Assembly (NCBI GenBank): GCA_963576725.1
Contig: OY755246.1
Coordinates: 76,910,239 to 76,974,238 of the forward strand
Source: Azorinus chamasolen
Lineage: Eukaryota; Mollusca; Bivalvia; Cardiida; Solecurtidae
Direction of reading: 5' to 3'
DNA length: 64,000 nucleotides
Position 1 is the stretch's first letter. Every line of letters starts with the position of its first letter. Position numbers and translations under genes: made by a program. Below are positions 11,819 to 24,600 of this stretch, piece by piece. The notes under the pieces were generated by a model. It was not told the DNA's origin, made no database searches, and worked only from the letters and a program-made list of their open reading frames with translations.

Positions 11819-11984
11819 ATACAGCAAAACCCCTCTAATGCGACCACTTAATGAATAAACATGGGTGTCTTTATAAGCATGTGGTTGCTTAATGCAGCTT
11901 TTTGCATTACTTTTGTCCTGCATTAAGCTACCACACAGAATTATACCTCTTTTAGGTGGTCGCATTAGAGGGTTGTTTACTGTA
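11819..11984. mobile_element. CAGTAAAACC-type MITE (family C), complete
   Basis: The ends read TACAGCAAAACCCCTCTAAT and its complement ATTAGAGGGTTGTTTACTGTA, with inner arms GTGGTTGCTTAATGCAG and TGCATTAAGCTACCAC. TA at both borders and CAGTAAAACC termini resemble pogo-group Tc1/mariner MITEs. There is no coding capacity. It lies about 0.4 kb upstream of the sulfotransferase start. Confidence 0.75.
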
Positions 11985-12408
11985 TTAAGTTATGTAGACG
12001 TTTTGTATCTAGCACGACAGGGCTCAAGGACAAACGTTTGGGTTATACTCGGTGGTAATGACTTGTCACTGACACTGTTTCAAAGGATAAACTCATTCAC
12101 CCATTGTATGTTGAATTTTCAAAGTTGAATAACCCATCATTCTTTAACAGCCGAGTCCATTCATTCAATGTGAAATGATAAGTTGCAAAGGAATATTGAA
12201 TGACCAACAGTACAGACCCTGATTAGGCTCTTAGTTGTTTGCAAATGATAACACATTCGCTTCCCGGACTTCAATGGTCACTGGGTCATTGTTGTTTTAT
12301 TCAGTATACATGTACCTGTTATCATTCAAACGTAGTACATGTATGACTCTCAGTTACATGAACGAATACAAATCTGATAGTTTAAGCTAGTTACAGGATC
12401 TAGTGGAA

Positions 12409-12604
12409 ATGGCAAACGTCAAAGAAACAACCGTAAACGAAGACATTGAACATGGGACAAAGAGCGAAGAGAAGGAACTACCATTACTTAAATTCAAAAC
12501 GTTTGTTTACAAAGGAGTTATGTTAATTGAAAATGACTATGAGGAAATTGAAAAGTTCGAAATGCGAACGGATGATATATGGGTGTGTTCGTTTCCGAGA
12601 TCAG
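12409..12604 (+). CDS. Sulfotransferase exon 1 (residues 1-65, phase 1 end)
   Basis: ATG at 12409 is preceded in frame by TAG at 12388-12390, and no other in-frame ATG lies between, so the start is well bounded. The exon encodes a charged N-terminal tail (residues 1-24), the DDIWVCSFPRS strand and the first half of the PAPS loop. The donor is TCAG|GTAATT. A TTACAG just upstream (12391-12396) could be an acceptor for a non-coding first exon. No TATA box or other promoter element could be assigned. Confidence 0.92.
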
Positions 12605-15600
12605 GTAATTTTAGGCAGTAAAACATTGATAATTCGAAATAATTTTAGTACAGAACAATTTAAACCCTTTTAGGCAGGAGGCTGCTTAATGCAGGGCAAA
12701 ATTCGCACATAAGGCTCCAATAGGAGCTTTCTATATGAGTTCCACTCTGTATTAAGCTGTCATCTGTCGTACATATCGATAATAATACGTATTTGGATTG
12801 TTCGAATAATCGATATTTCACTGTATCCGGTTCGCTGAATCATGTATCATGTACAATGACATCTCTCTTAACACTTACCCTGCTGTGACAAAAATGTCTG
12901 CTAAAAGTTAGATCTTGAGTAGACTAATTTCAATACTAACAATACTGTGTTTACATAGTATTAACCCATTTGCTCCCAGTGGATTCGTCCATGTTTATAT
13001 AATGGATTAGTCCATGTTTGTGTCACCTGCCGAGAGGCAGTGTGTCACTTAGGGCTCACTTTTCCGTCGTCTGTCTGTCTGTCTGTCTGTCCGTCTGTCC
13101 GTTAGTCTGTCCGTCACACTTTCTTCTTTTGGCTGTCATTTCTAAACTAATCATTATAGAGCTTTCAAATTTCACACATGGAACAAGCATGATGAGAGGA
13201 AGTGTCATGCACAAGGGCCACAACTCTAGCATCAATATTTTTGAGTTATTCCCCTTTTTCATATTAACAATAAGTTTTTGTGTCAGATGCGAGCAGGTGA
13301 CACATGTGTACCTCCGAACACTCTTGTTTATCTAAGGGTAGCCTGGACTAAATGTTCAATTTCGTTTTGTTTTATATTGAAATTCCTATCAGCAAATAGT
13401 GTAGACTCTGATCAGACGCCGCATTATGCGGCGTCTGATTAGAGCCTACATTGTTTGCCTACGTCCAATATATGGGATCGTGGGAGCAAATGGGTTAAAC
13501 AGCTTGGATCATGATGATACACCGAGTTATTCGGTGTTTCATCTGGATCAAAACTGTTTGCAAGTACGAGTCAGTTCGCGCTTATCCGAAGGAGGGTTTT
13601 AAAAGCGACCGCTAAATATCTCTAAGGCTGGTGGTAGCTCAGTGCTGGACAGAAGTAATACAGAGAGCTATAAAGGGGGCGTTTTGAATCCATGAATATT
13701 AATATAAGTCATTATACCTTCATGAATATCAATTAGATTATATATTTTATAATGTCTCATGGAAATGGGATTTTATTACCATGACAGAAACGGTAGACTC
13801 ATATCTATATTATTCCATATAAGCAAACAGAGCAGGCCCTGGTCAGACGGCTACTACATGAGCCGTTTGGTCTGGGTCTACTCTGTTTGCAAAGGCGAGA
13901 AAATGCATATCTATGGAGTAAAGGGTTAAGGTCAACGTGTTTAATCAATGACTGGTCGCTTACATTAGCTTTTAATGTACATCATTGGCGTGAGAATATT
14001 ATCTGTTATCAGATTACCATTTTGAGTAACGCAAAGCTGGTGTAACTACAATCTATATAAGACCAAACAGTGCTGGCACTTGGCAAACAGTTTCGGTCCA
14101 GTTGAGTAACATCAGCGTCTCATCATGACCCAGACTATTTGACAATCTGGTAGTGAATTCTTAAAAACATGAAAGAATACATTGTTTTCTGCTTAAAAGA
14201 AGACAATTGGGCTATGGTGACAACTATTCTCTAATTAGACGCCTCCGAGAGAGAGGGAGAGGAGCTGATACAGAGGACCCCGGGTGCGATGCCCTACTCT
14301 AAATATTGACAGGTTCTTCCGGATGCCCGCTGTAAAGCACTGATACATCGGACATACGTGTGTAGTCATTCGAAGAATTAGGTCTTCGGATGATACTTTA
14401 GTAAATAACCAGGACGGATGGAAGTCGATGGTGATCGAGTTAAAATAGCTTTACGCGACGATCTATATTTGTTATCTATAAAACGACTTGCTGAAGTTAC
14501 AAATGTTGATAACAGTTGTTCAGGGTGAAGTTAGGTGACCTTGTACTGATTGTGACCTTTTGACCCTTTCCCTATTGAATATTAATGTAAAAAAATAATG
14601 AAATCATTAATTTGACACGATGCTATATTATTTCATAAACCAAACAGAACAGCTCCTGATCAGACGGCTCGTACAGGAACTGTCTGATCTGGGTCTACTC
14701 TGTTTGCAAAGGAGTATAAAGGAGTATGCATGGAGCAATGTTTAATACGATCGGAACACTTTGGTTATATTATACGAATTCTATTCACGGATTCATACGG
14801 ATATAGCTGAGTAGCTTCGAATTTTGTTAATGTTCTTATTTTGTCATCTAAGACTAATGAACTCCAGAGAGTGAATTTCAGTACTGCTGCAGAAAGACCA
14901 TGGTTCAAGCTTCCAAGGTTGTCTGAGATCATTCCCAAATATCTGTTTGGCCAGATAGAATCTGACCAAACATATGCTTGAGAAAGCTATCAGACTCAAG
15001 CAAAAAGTTTTATTAAATTTGGGCCATATTTCAGTTCCATGGATCTTCGTCGTAAAACGCCGATTAAAGGTAAAATATTACCTTGACCGTGAACCATTGG
15101 TTACCTTTGCAAACAGTTTGAATCCAGATTAGACCCTGGTTCACTCGGTGTCTCATCAGGATCTTAGACCCTGGGCCTCTCGGTGTCTTAGTCTTTGTGT
15201 AACGTCTTATTACGTATTTTAAAAGTAAGGAAGAATGCCTGCTGCATAGTCTGGAATATAAAATCAGGCGCGGATTTAGAGGGGACGTAGCCGGCGTACG
15301 CCCCACTAAAATTGCCCAAACAAACTTTTTTTGAGTACATTTTTAGATCTAGATATACTAAAAATCAATAAAACAATGAGTTTTTGTTTTTCCCTCACCC
15401 AATAACGCTCTTTTTCAACATGTATTACAAATCAAACATAAAAAATCTACGTCCCACTCCAAAAAAATTATACGCCCCTCTAATCTGAAATCCTGGATCC
15501 GCACCTGAAAATAGTTTCCGTTGGAAAAAGCTTGACTCGGTATGCTTAATGCTGGCATGTGTTTTGGTGACGTATCGTTATCATACGGTTTGATTGCGAC

Positions 15601-18600
15601 GTACCATTGTCACATGTTTTAATTGTAACGTAGCGTTGTCATGAGTTGTGGTTGTGAAGTAGCGTTGTCATATGTTTTGTTTGTGACTTAGACTTGACAT
15701 GTGTGTTGTTGGAACGTAGCGTCCTTATAGATTTTGGTTGTGACGTATCGTTATCATGTAATGCGATTGTGACGTAGCGTTTTCATGCGATGATATTATG
15801 ATATAGCATTATCATGTAGTGTGATTGTGACGTATCGTTAGCATGTAGTGTGATTGTGACGTAGCGATATAATACTTAGCGTTATCACATGGCTTGGCTG
15901 TGACGTAGCATTATGTGTTTTGATTGTGGCGCAGCCTCAACACGTGGTTTAATTGTAACGTCACGTTGTTATGTGTTTTGATTTTTTACCTTCTCTATGC
16001 GTTGATGCTGTCCGGACGTACATTTGCTATGGAAACCCTAAAAATTAATAAAATGCAGATGATCCATAGAGACACGTTTTTTACATAGTATCTGCTAGAG
16101 TACGCTCAATGAGGTGGTTTTATGTATAAGAACATATCTCTATGCATTTGGATTTCAGATCTAGTTTTCACCATTTCCCGGTCTTTTTCTCTAATTGTAG
16201 GGGGTGTTTCTCATTAATATTAATTAATATGCTAATGAACTTATTAACAACCATACATTGTAAATCAAAGACCAGTGTTTATTATATGTTTGGTAACAAG
16301 CTGATACTGTTAGCTGCCAGCTCTCGAAGGCCTTGAGATATAATACTATCTTATATGCACATATGCTTACGCTACCCGGACGTACCTCTGCTATGGATAC
16401 TCAAAATGCAATAAAAATGCAAATAAGCTATAAAGACACGATTTTGTTTTAAATAATACTTTCATTGGGGATGTTTTATGTATAAAAACATATTTGGGTT
16501 TAATTGGATCATCACAGGTGATTTCAGATCTAGTTTTCACCATATTCTAATCTTTTTTCCTTCATTTTTCGGGTTTCTCATTAATATGCATGATTATGCA
16601 AATGAGGTAATTAACAAAAACATATTCTTAATTAAGGACCGATGTCTTACCTTTAGTTTGACACCAGTTTCAAACTCTTAGTGCCCCGAATAGCATAGAT
16701 ATACTACATTATAACCTTTACCCACCGTCGTTGTCCAGACATCCGGTTGCCATGGAAACGGTAGAAAAACCCATAGCAGGAATGAGTTTTTTCATGGGTA
16801 CAATTTTGATTTCCATTCAGCAGACCCTACCAAACACCCTGGTACCCATGAAAAAAAGTCAGACGGGTGTGCACTGTAACCCTTTCTGGCCCCCGGGGTT
16901 ATATTAATTTTGACAGCGCTGCCAAGTGAAGTGCTATATGACAATTAAATACTGCACTAGATTTACTGTAAAGGAATTACGTCACAATAGATTTATTTCG
17001 GTAAACAGAAAACATAAAATGGCTAAAGAGAGGGGAACGAGTATATAGTGTAGAGCAATATCAAAGACTTTTGATAACGGTTTGTCATGAAATAAAATTC
17101 CGTTAGATCTAGTGGTAAAGTTTGACAGATTAATTAATATTCAGAAAGGGAGGAGCCAGTTTTAATTATGCAACAAGTTAAGGGTTAAGTGACACTATCA
17201 TTATTTATGGAATGCGGTGCAACGCATTACAGAAACAGTTCTTTATCCTTATATATTTCACTTCAGGAACCACCCTTGTACAGGAAATGACGTATTTAAT
17301 TCGAAATTTAGATTTTGAGACAGCAAAAACGGTGCACCTTGACGAGAGGTTCCCAATAATTGAAGTTCAACGGGATGACTTGCCGTATTACAAGTAGGTC
17401 ACATTATCCTAGTATAGGAGAGTATAAAACGTTTTACTTTAATCTGAGATCATTCTCAAGTATCTGATTGGTCAGATTGTGAGCTTACTTGTGTGTGTGA
17501 GTGTGTTTTGTTACTGTGTTTCTATTGTTATGTTATGTTATTGTATTCCTTCTATCATATTGCTGTATTTCTGTTACTGCGTTCTTATTGTTATGCTATG
17601 TTATGTTATTCTCCCCTCTCTCTGGGGCGTCTAATTAGCCCATAGTGAGCAGAAATGGGCGTTAATTAACACAAATCCTTATTGTTATTTTATGGTATTC
17701 CTATTGTTATGTTATTGTGTTCCTGTTATTATATGATGGTATTGCTATTGGTATGTTATTGTGTTCCTGTTATTATATGATGGTATTCCTATTGTTATGT
17801 TATTGTGTTTCTATTATTACATGATGGTATTGCTATTGCTGTGTTACTGTGTTCCTATTGTTATGTTATTGTGTTTCTATTATTACATGATGGTATTGCT
17901 ATTGCTGTGTTACTGTGTTCCTATTGTTATGTTATTGTGTTTCTATTATTACATGATGGTATTGCTATTGCTGTGTTACTGTGTTCCTATTGTTATGTTA
18001 TTGTGTTTCTATTATTACATGATGGTATTGCTATTGCTGTGTTACTGTGTTCCTATTGTTATGTTATTGTGTTTCTATTATTACATGATGGTATTGCTAT
18101 TGCTGTGTTACTGTGTTCCTATTGTTATGTTATTGTGTTTCTATTATTACATGATGGTATTGCTATTGCTGTGTTACTGTGTTCCTATTGTTATGTTATT
18201 GTGTTTCTATTATTACATGATGGTATTGCTATTGCTGTGTTACTGTGTTCCTATTGTTATGTTATTGTGTTTCTATTATTACATGATGGTATTGCTATTG
18301 CTGTGTTACTGTGTTCCTATTGTTATGTTATTGTGTTCCTATTATTACATGATGGTATTGCTATTGCTGTGTTACTGTATTCCTATTGTTATGTTATTGT
18401 GTTCCTATTATTACATGATGGTATTGCTATTGCTGTGTTACTGTATTCCTATTGTTATGTTATTGTGTTCCTATTATTACATGATGGTATTGCTATTGCT
18501 GTATTACTGTGTTCCTATTGTTATGTTATTGTGTTCCTGTTATTACATGATGGTATTGCTATTGCTGTGTTACTGTATTCCTATTGTTATGTTATTGTGT

Positions 18601-21600
18601 TCCTATTATTACATGATGGTATTGCTATTGCTGTGTTACTGTATTCCTATTGTTATGTTATTGTGTTCCTATTATTACATGATGGTATTGCTATTGCTGT
18701 GTTACTGTATTCCTATTGTTATGTTATTGTGTTCCTATTATTACATGATGGTATTGCTATTGCTGTATTACTGTGTTCCTATTGTTATGTTATTGTGTTC
18801 CTGTTATTATATGATGGTATTGCTATTGCTGTGTTACTGTATTCCTATTGTTATGTTATTGTGTTCCTATTATTACATGATGGTATTGCTATTGCTGTGT
18901 TACTGTATTCCTATTGTTATGTTATTGTGTTTCTATTGTTATGTGGAATGTAGAAGGACTTTCCTTGAATAAACGATCGGCGGACAGTTTTCTAAACATT
19001 TTAAATAGCTATGATGTTCTGTGCCTAAGTGAAACGTGGACAAGTAAAAGCTCGTGCATTGACTTGAAAGGATTCAGTAATCCTATTCATTCATATAGAC
19101 GATATAGAAACAGGCGAGCGAAACGATCTAGTGGTGGTATTAATAGACATTTTTCGCTGCTGCTGAACACGGCTCTCGACAAGCGAGTGGCGGACTAAAT
19201 ATGGGGGTCTTCTCAAAACGTTTGATAAGGTATTATAAATGTACCTGTATAACAAGGGCGGATAATGTGCCTTTAAAGAAGGGATTCATTTGATATTGTT
19301 TTGCTGTAACTTAATTAATGAAAACATGACCAAAAGAACAGTTATGATATGTCATGAAACAGACTTTGGATACCAAAGTCGGCGCTATGTGACCTATTCA
19401 GGGTGGCAGTGCGGTAAAACCCAGCTCATCCATCTAAAAAGATTGAATATTTTCATGCAGTTTAAGTTAAGCGGTGGTCACAACCCGCAAAACGTGCACG
19501 TGCGTGTTGTCTACGTGCAAAAACGTGGGGAAATTTTGGGGATCCGTACGTGGTGAGTACGGCCTCCGTACGGATTTAGGAGCACGCAGACACGCCGTAG
19601 CACTTTTAGTGCATGCAAAACTTTCGCTGCGTTCGAGCTGCGTTCGGGCTACGGATTCACCAACGTAAGGGTGACGCACGTGCTTCTACAGCCGATGTGC
19701 GCACAACGTACTGACTCCGTGAGTGTTTTAATCTTTTTCCCCACAGTCGCTTGCTCTACAGACTACGCACTTAGCACGTGCGTGTAGCGCACGTGATAAG
19801 TACGTGGTCTGTGCTCACTCGGCACTTCCCCAGTTCTACTGTGCAATGAACTGACAAAACTCAAGTGGACCGTACGTGAGCAGCACTTGGACCGTACGGT
19901 CTCCGTACGATAATGCGGCAATCGCACGGATATCGTACGTTGTGAGCACGTTGTAAGCACTTTCAACTCACTTACCACGCGTGCAACGTACGGTGCACGC
20001 AACCGACCAGGGCGAGGCTGTCGTACGTGCCACGTACGTACACCTTGCGTGTGACTTGCGTTCCTCTCTGCATTTGCTACTTCTTCCCAACGTTTTCAGA
20101 AAAAATGTAGCAGCCCTGGCCTCCCCAAAAAACGTACGTGCTTAAAACACGCACGGCATGCCTTTACTGAACAAAATCATAGTCATATATTAAAGATGCA
20201 AGCTAAGCTTGCTTAGTACATTTTATCACTCAAATTGCATACTGACATAAACAATAAAACGTCCGAAAACAGAACGAGATGTCGTCCATGCTTTAACCAT
20301 TTGCATAAAGGGAAGTAACTCCCCTTTTATTGTAACTACTTAACAAGTCATAAACGAGATAGAATATCATGTTTTTCTCATGAAAGTTAGCAATAATGTT
20401 GAAAAGTAGCCAGTGACAAAAAACTTGAATTTTGGAGAATAATTCTTCAGCAGTTTGTGTACAATCGTCCGTTGACTAAGACGATATGTTCCAAATTATC
20501 TCCCTTTACAGAATTAAATTTGTTAGCAGACAAGATACATGTATATCCTAACAAATGTCCGCTTCTGATTGCTTACAACTCTGCACAGCTGGCCAGAAAG
20601 CAAGGAAGAGATTTGCAACAGTGCAGAAAGTTTAATAGGGTTCATTCAGCATATCGAGTGAGTGTCATGCATGCCATTGCCAAGCTCAAGTCTTACAGAG
20701 CAGTGAACTCTGTGTGGGGGCATTCAATGTCCCTTTTAGGACGAATTGTAAAAATATGTGCCGGTCTTATCTGCAGACGGAAGCATATGGGATTAAATGA
20801 TTAACATAATACTTATTTTGTTTTTAACTTATTCATCTTTTTAGTTACCGATTTGGAGACCCATACATATTGGATCCAGAAATTGGTACCTTTTCACCAA
20901 ACGTCGTACTCACACGATTATTGTGCTGCCTTGCGAAATTTGGTTAACCTTCTACTTGGTACGCAGTTGTCGTCTGCAAAACTTTGCCGTCTGCAACAAT
21001 GTTCTGCATTTTTGTACCGAAAAATATTAGCAGAGTGTCAAACAGTTTGGATCAAGATGAGATGCCGCGTCATGCGGCGTTTCGTCTGGATCCAAATTTA
21101 CCCGTAGTGGGCAGAATGTTAAACAGTACACATCCCACAAAACCAAAAGGGCTAATCTGAGGCCGAATATGTTCGACAAAGCGTTTCATTAGTGCAGAAG
21201 TAATGAAATCAAACTACAGTAAAACCCCTCTTATGCGACAACAAAAAAGATGTATAATTCTGGGTCTTAAATACAGGTGGAAGCTTAATGCAGGTCGAAT
21301 GTTATGCAGAAAGCTCCTGCTGGGGCTTTCTGCATAACTTTAGACCTGCATTAAGCAACCATCTGCTTTTAAAGATATTTATTTCCATTCGTAAAGTGAT
21401 CGCATTAGAGGGGTGTTACTGTATTTGTATTTGGAAAATAAGGAGACGACAAGAAAGCAGACGGTAATTCAATTTCAAACAGCATTACGTCCGAATGGTT
21501 TGAGAAAGCCCCCTCAAATAAGTCGTGCACAGTCACCCGCTACTCGCAATCAGCAGCAGCGAAAAATGTCTATTATCATTTATATAAGAGACTCGGTTAG

Positions 21601-24600
21601 AAAGGGTGTAAAACTTGTTAAGAATGATATTGATTGCTTAATATGGTTAAAATTTGATAAGTTTTTCTTTCAAATGGAGAAAGATATATATCTGGCGGTA
21701 ACATATATTGCTCCAGAAAATTCCCCAATACATGATATATATAATATAGATATTTTCCGTCAAATTGAGCGAGATGTGATATATTTCAGCAATGTAGGAC
21801 ACGTTTTTATCACTGGAGACACAAACGCAAGGGTATCGAATAAGAAAGATTTCATTACAAATGATCACATATTTGGCAAGACGACATTATTGATATTGAC
21901 ATTCCCTTAGCACGTGTTTCATGTGATAAGGGCTCAAATCGCTTCGGTGACTACTTGTTGGACTTATGTAAAGCAACGAACATTAAAATAGTTAATGGGC
22001 GGTTGCATAATGATCAGGAGGGTAAATTCTCATGTTTTACACATAATGGACAAAGCGTGGTGGATTATTTAATGACATCAGCTGAAATGTTTTATGTCAT
22101 AACTGATTTTGAGATGCTCGATTTTAACGAACATTCGAATCATGCTCCTATGTCATTTTCATTCAAAGTTAATTATGATAAAACCTATTGTCCAAAGAAA
22201 CTTTCGACAATCATAAGATGGGATCCAGATCATAGAGAAAATTTTATAGAGGAGATCACGAGCGATATAGATAACTTAGAGCAAACATTGTATCAAGAGA
22301 TTTCGCGAGATTGTGAAACTGATCTTGTAGTTGAAATGTTTTGTAATTTCTTTAATTCGAAAGGCGAGAAATACTTCCACAAAGTGGTCAAACAAAAAGA
22401 AATCGGTTTTGCACATCACGATGTTAATAAACACAAATGGTATAATGCAGAATGCAGACAAAAACGACAGGAGTTTAAAAATGCCATGTATCGATTCAAT
22501 TTAAATAAAAATGACACGTCTAGGTGTCAAATTTTACAGAAAAAGAAGGATTATAAATATTATTGCCGTATATATAAAAATAAATATAACAAGCAACAAA
22601 GCAATAAAATGAATGATTTAAGACACAAGCGACCAAAAGAATTTTGGAATATATTCAAACGTAAATCCTCTAAACCAAGTGGCGAAAGTATACTGAATTC
22701 AGAATTTTATAACCATTTTAAAAATTTAGCATCAGAAGTAAATATACAAACAAACGAGGAGGTTCTACAGGGCCTGCGAGATAATATCTTTGATACTGAT
22801 ACGCCTACTTTTCAAGAGCTTGATAGACCAATCACAATAGAAGAGATCAGGTCAGCAACTAGGTTATTGGGTAAAAACAAAGCATGCTCGACGGATAATA
22901 TTTTATATGAATACTTGCAAGAAAGCATTGACATTACGGGAAACGCACTGACAATTTTATTCAATTATATATTAGATAAACAGTCATTTCCACGATGTTG
23001 GTCTACTGGGGTAATTATACCACTGTATAAAAAGGGCGATACGTCTGATACTAACAATTATCGGGGAATTACATTATTAAGCTGCTTTGCTAAGTTATTT
23101 ACAGTTATTCTAAATGAAAGGTTAAAATCATGGGCCGAAGAAACAGATTTTATGACAGATGCTCAGTTTGGTTTTAAAAAGAATTACGGAACCACGGACG
23201 CTATATTTGTTTTGAATTCGCTAATTGAACGAGCAATGAAGAATAAGAATAAGTTATTTTGCTGTTTTGTGGATTTCAAAAAAGCATATGATTTGATTGA
23301 CAGAAATAGTCTTTGGCTTAAATTGTTAAATTGTGGCATTGATGGTAAATTGTTTTCTATCATTAGATCGATGTACGAATCTGTAAAGTTGCGTGTTAAA
23401 CATATGAATACGCTGTCAGACTTTTTCGAAAGCGAGGTTGGATTATTACAAGGGGAGGTAACCTCGCCGATGATGTTTTCCCTTTTCCTGAATGACATAG
23501 AATTGCATATGCAACAAGACATGAATTCTGGGATATCTCTTGAACAGTTATCTATTTATCTTCTGGCTTTTGCGGATGATGCCGTTTTATTTTCAGAATC
23601 AAAAGATAGCCTTCAATCTTCGCTCAATAACTTACAAACATATTGCAAAAAATGGAATTTAACGGTTAATATAGATAAAACGAAAATTGTTGTTTTTAGA
23701 AAAGGCGGGATTTTGGGCAGGGGAATGAGTTGGACGTATGGAGGAAATCAAATAGAAGTTGTTAACAGCTTCAACTATTTAGGGTTAGTGTTATCGAGTG
23801 GCGGGTCATTTATGTCAGCGACAAACACTCTATCCGGTAAAGGACTCAGAGCGTTAAACGCACTCTTTAGTATTACAAACGAGATTGACGTCCCAATTAA
23901 TATTATGTGTAATTTGTTCGATTCTTACGTTTCATCAATCTTAAATTATAGCTGTGAAGTTTGGGGTTTTGTTAAGGCTGATAACATAGAACGAGTGCAT
24001 AGAAAGTTTTGTAAATGGCTGCTAAACGTAAAAAAAATCAACAAACTCACTGGCACTATATGCCGAATTAGGGTGTTACCCATTACATATATGTAGATAT
24101 ATCAGAATCATTAAATTCTGGTTAAAGTTTTATACGCATAAATATGACAATTGTATTCTAAAAGCTGTTCTCGATAACCAGAGAAGGGATATTAACAATA
24201 GTACTAATAACTGGTCAACTAAAGTAAGAGATCTGTTATGTAGCTCGGGGTTTTCAGATGTCTGGGCATTCCCAGAATCTGTCTGCTTAGAAGTATTTTT
24301 ACCTGTTGTTAAGACTCGTTTAAAAGATATTTACATTTCTCAATGGCACGAACGCGCCAATAACTGTACATCTTTGGTTTTGTTTAAAGAACTAAAGACA
24401 ACATTTAGTGTGTCTACATATTTAAGCTTATTAGATAAGACCAAACACAGAAATGTGATATCTCAAATTAGATTGTCTTCTCATAAACTTTTGATAGAAG
24501 TAGGTCGACATAGGAAGATATCGAGGAATGAAAGATTGTGTCAAATTTGTGAATTAAATGACATAGAAGACGAATACCATTTTATACTAGTATGTCCTAA

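Larger units (their letters stand above)
12961..13498. mobile_element. TTAA-flanked element with perfect 14-bp inverted ends
   Basis: TTAA at 12961-12964 is followed by CCCATTTGCTCCCA. The right end reads TGGGAGCAAATGGG followed by TTAA at 13495-13498. The 14-bp ends are exact inverted repeats, as in piggyBac-type MITEs. The element carries a nested GTGTCACCTGCC-type repeat (13018-13335) and a hairpin near its right end (13392-13460). It lies in intron 1 of the sulfotransferase. Confidence 0.78.
19143..21573. mobile_element. 2431-bp TIR DNA transposon inserted in the LINE
   Basis: The left end (19143-19166) and right end (21550-21573) are perfect 24-bp inverted repeats beginning ATAGACATTTTTCGCTGC. 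TA lies at 19141-19142 and 21574-21575 as target duplication; TTA is equally possible with a one-base shift of the ends. Removing the element plus one TA (2433 bp, 811 codons) rejoins the endonuclease frame as GGIIIYIRDS. Inside are a CpG-rich palindromic segment (19480-20175), a transposase-like remnant (20457-20804), a family B hairpin (21037-21100) and a complete family C MITE (21215-21423). Confidence 0.88.

Noticed and set aside
17761..18972. Two overlapping open frames of 403 and 382 codons encoding a 22-residue hydrophobic repeat
   Set aside because: They are frames through a 66-bp minisatellite whose period is a multiple of three. There is no non-repeat coding part, and the reading is equally open in two frames.
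19467..20002. Arg/Thr/Val-rich frames on both strands in the CpG-rich segment
   Set aside because: The sequence is dominated by CGTACG and CACGTG words. No domain, and the segment sits inside a transposon.
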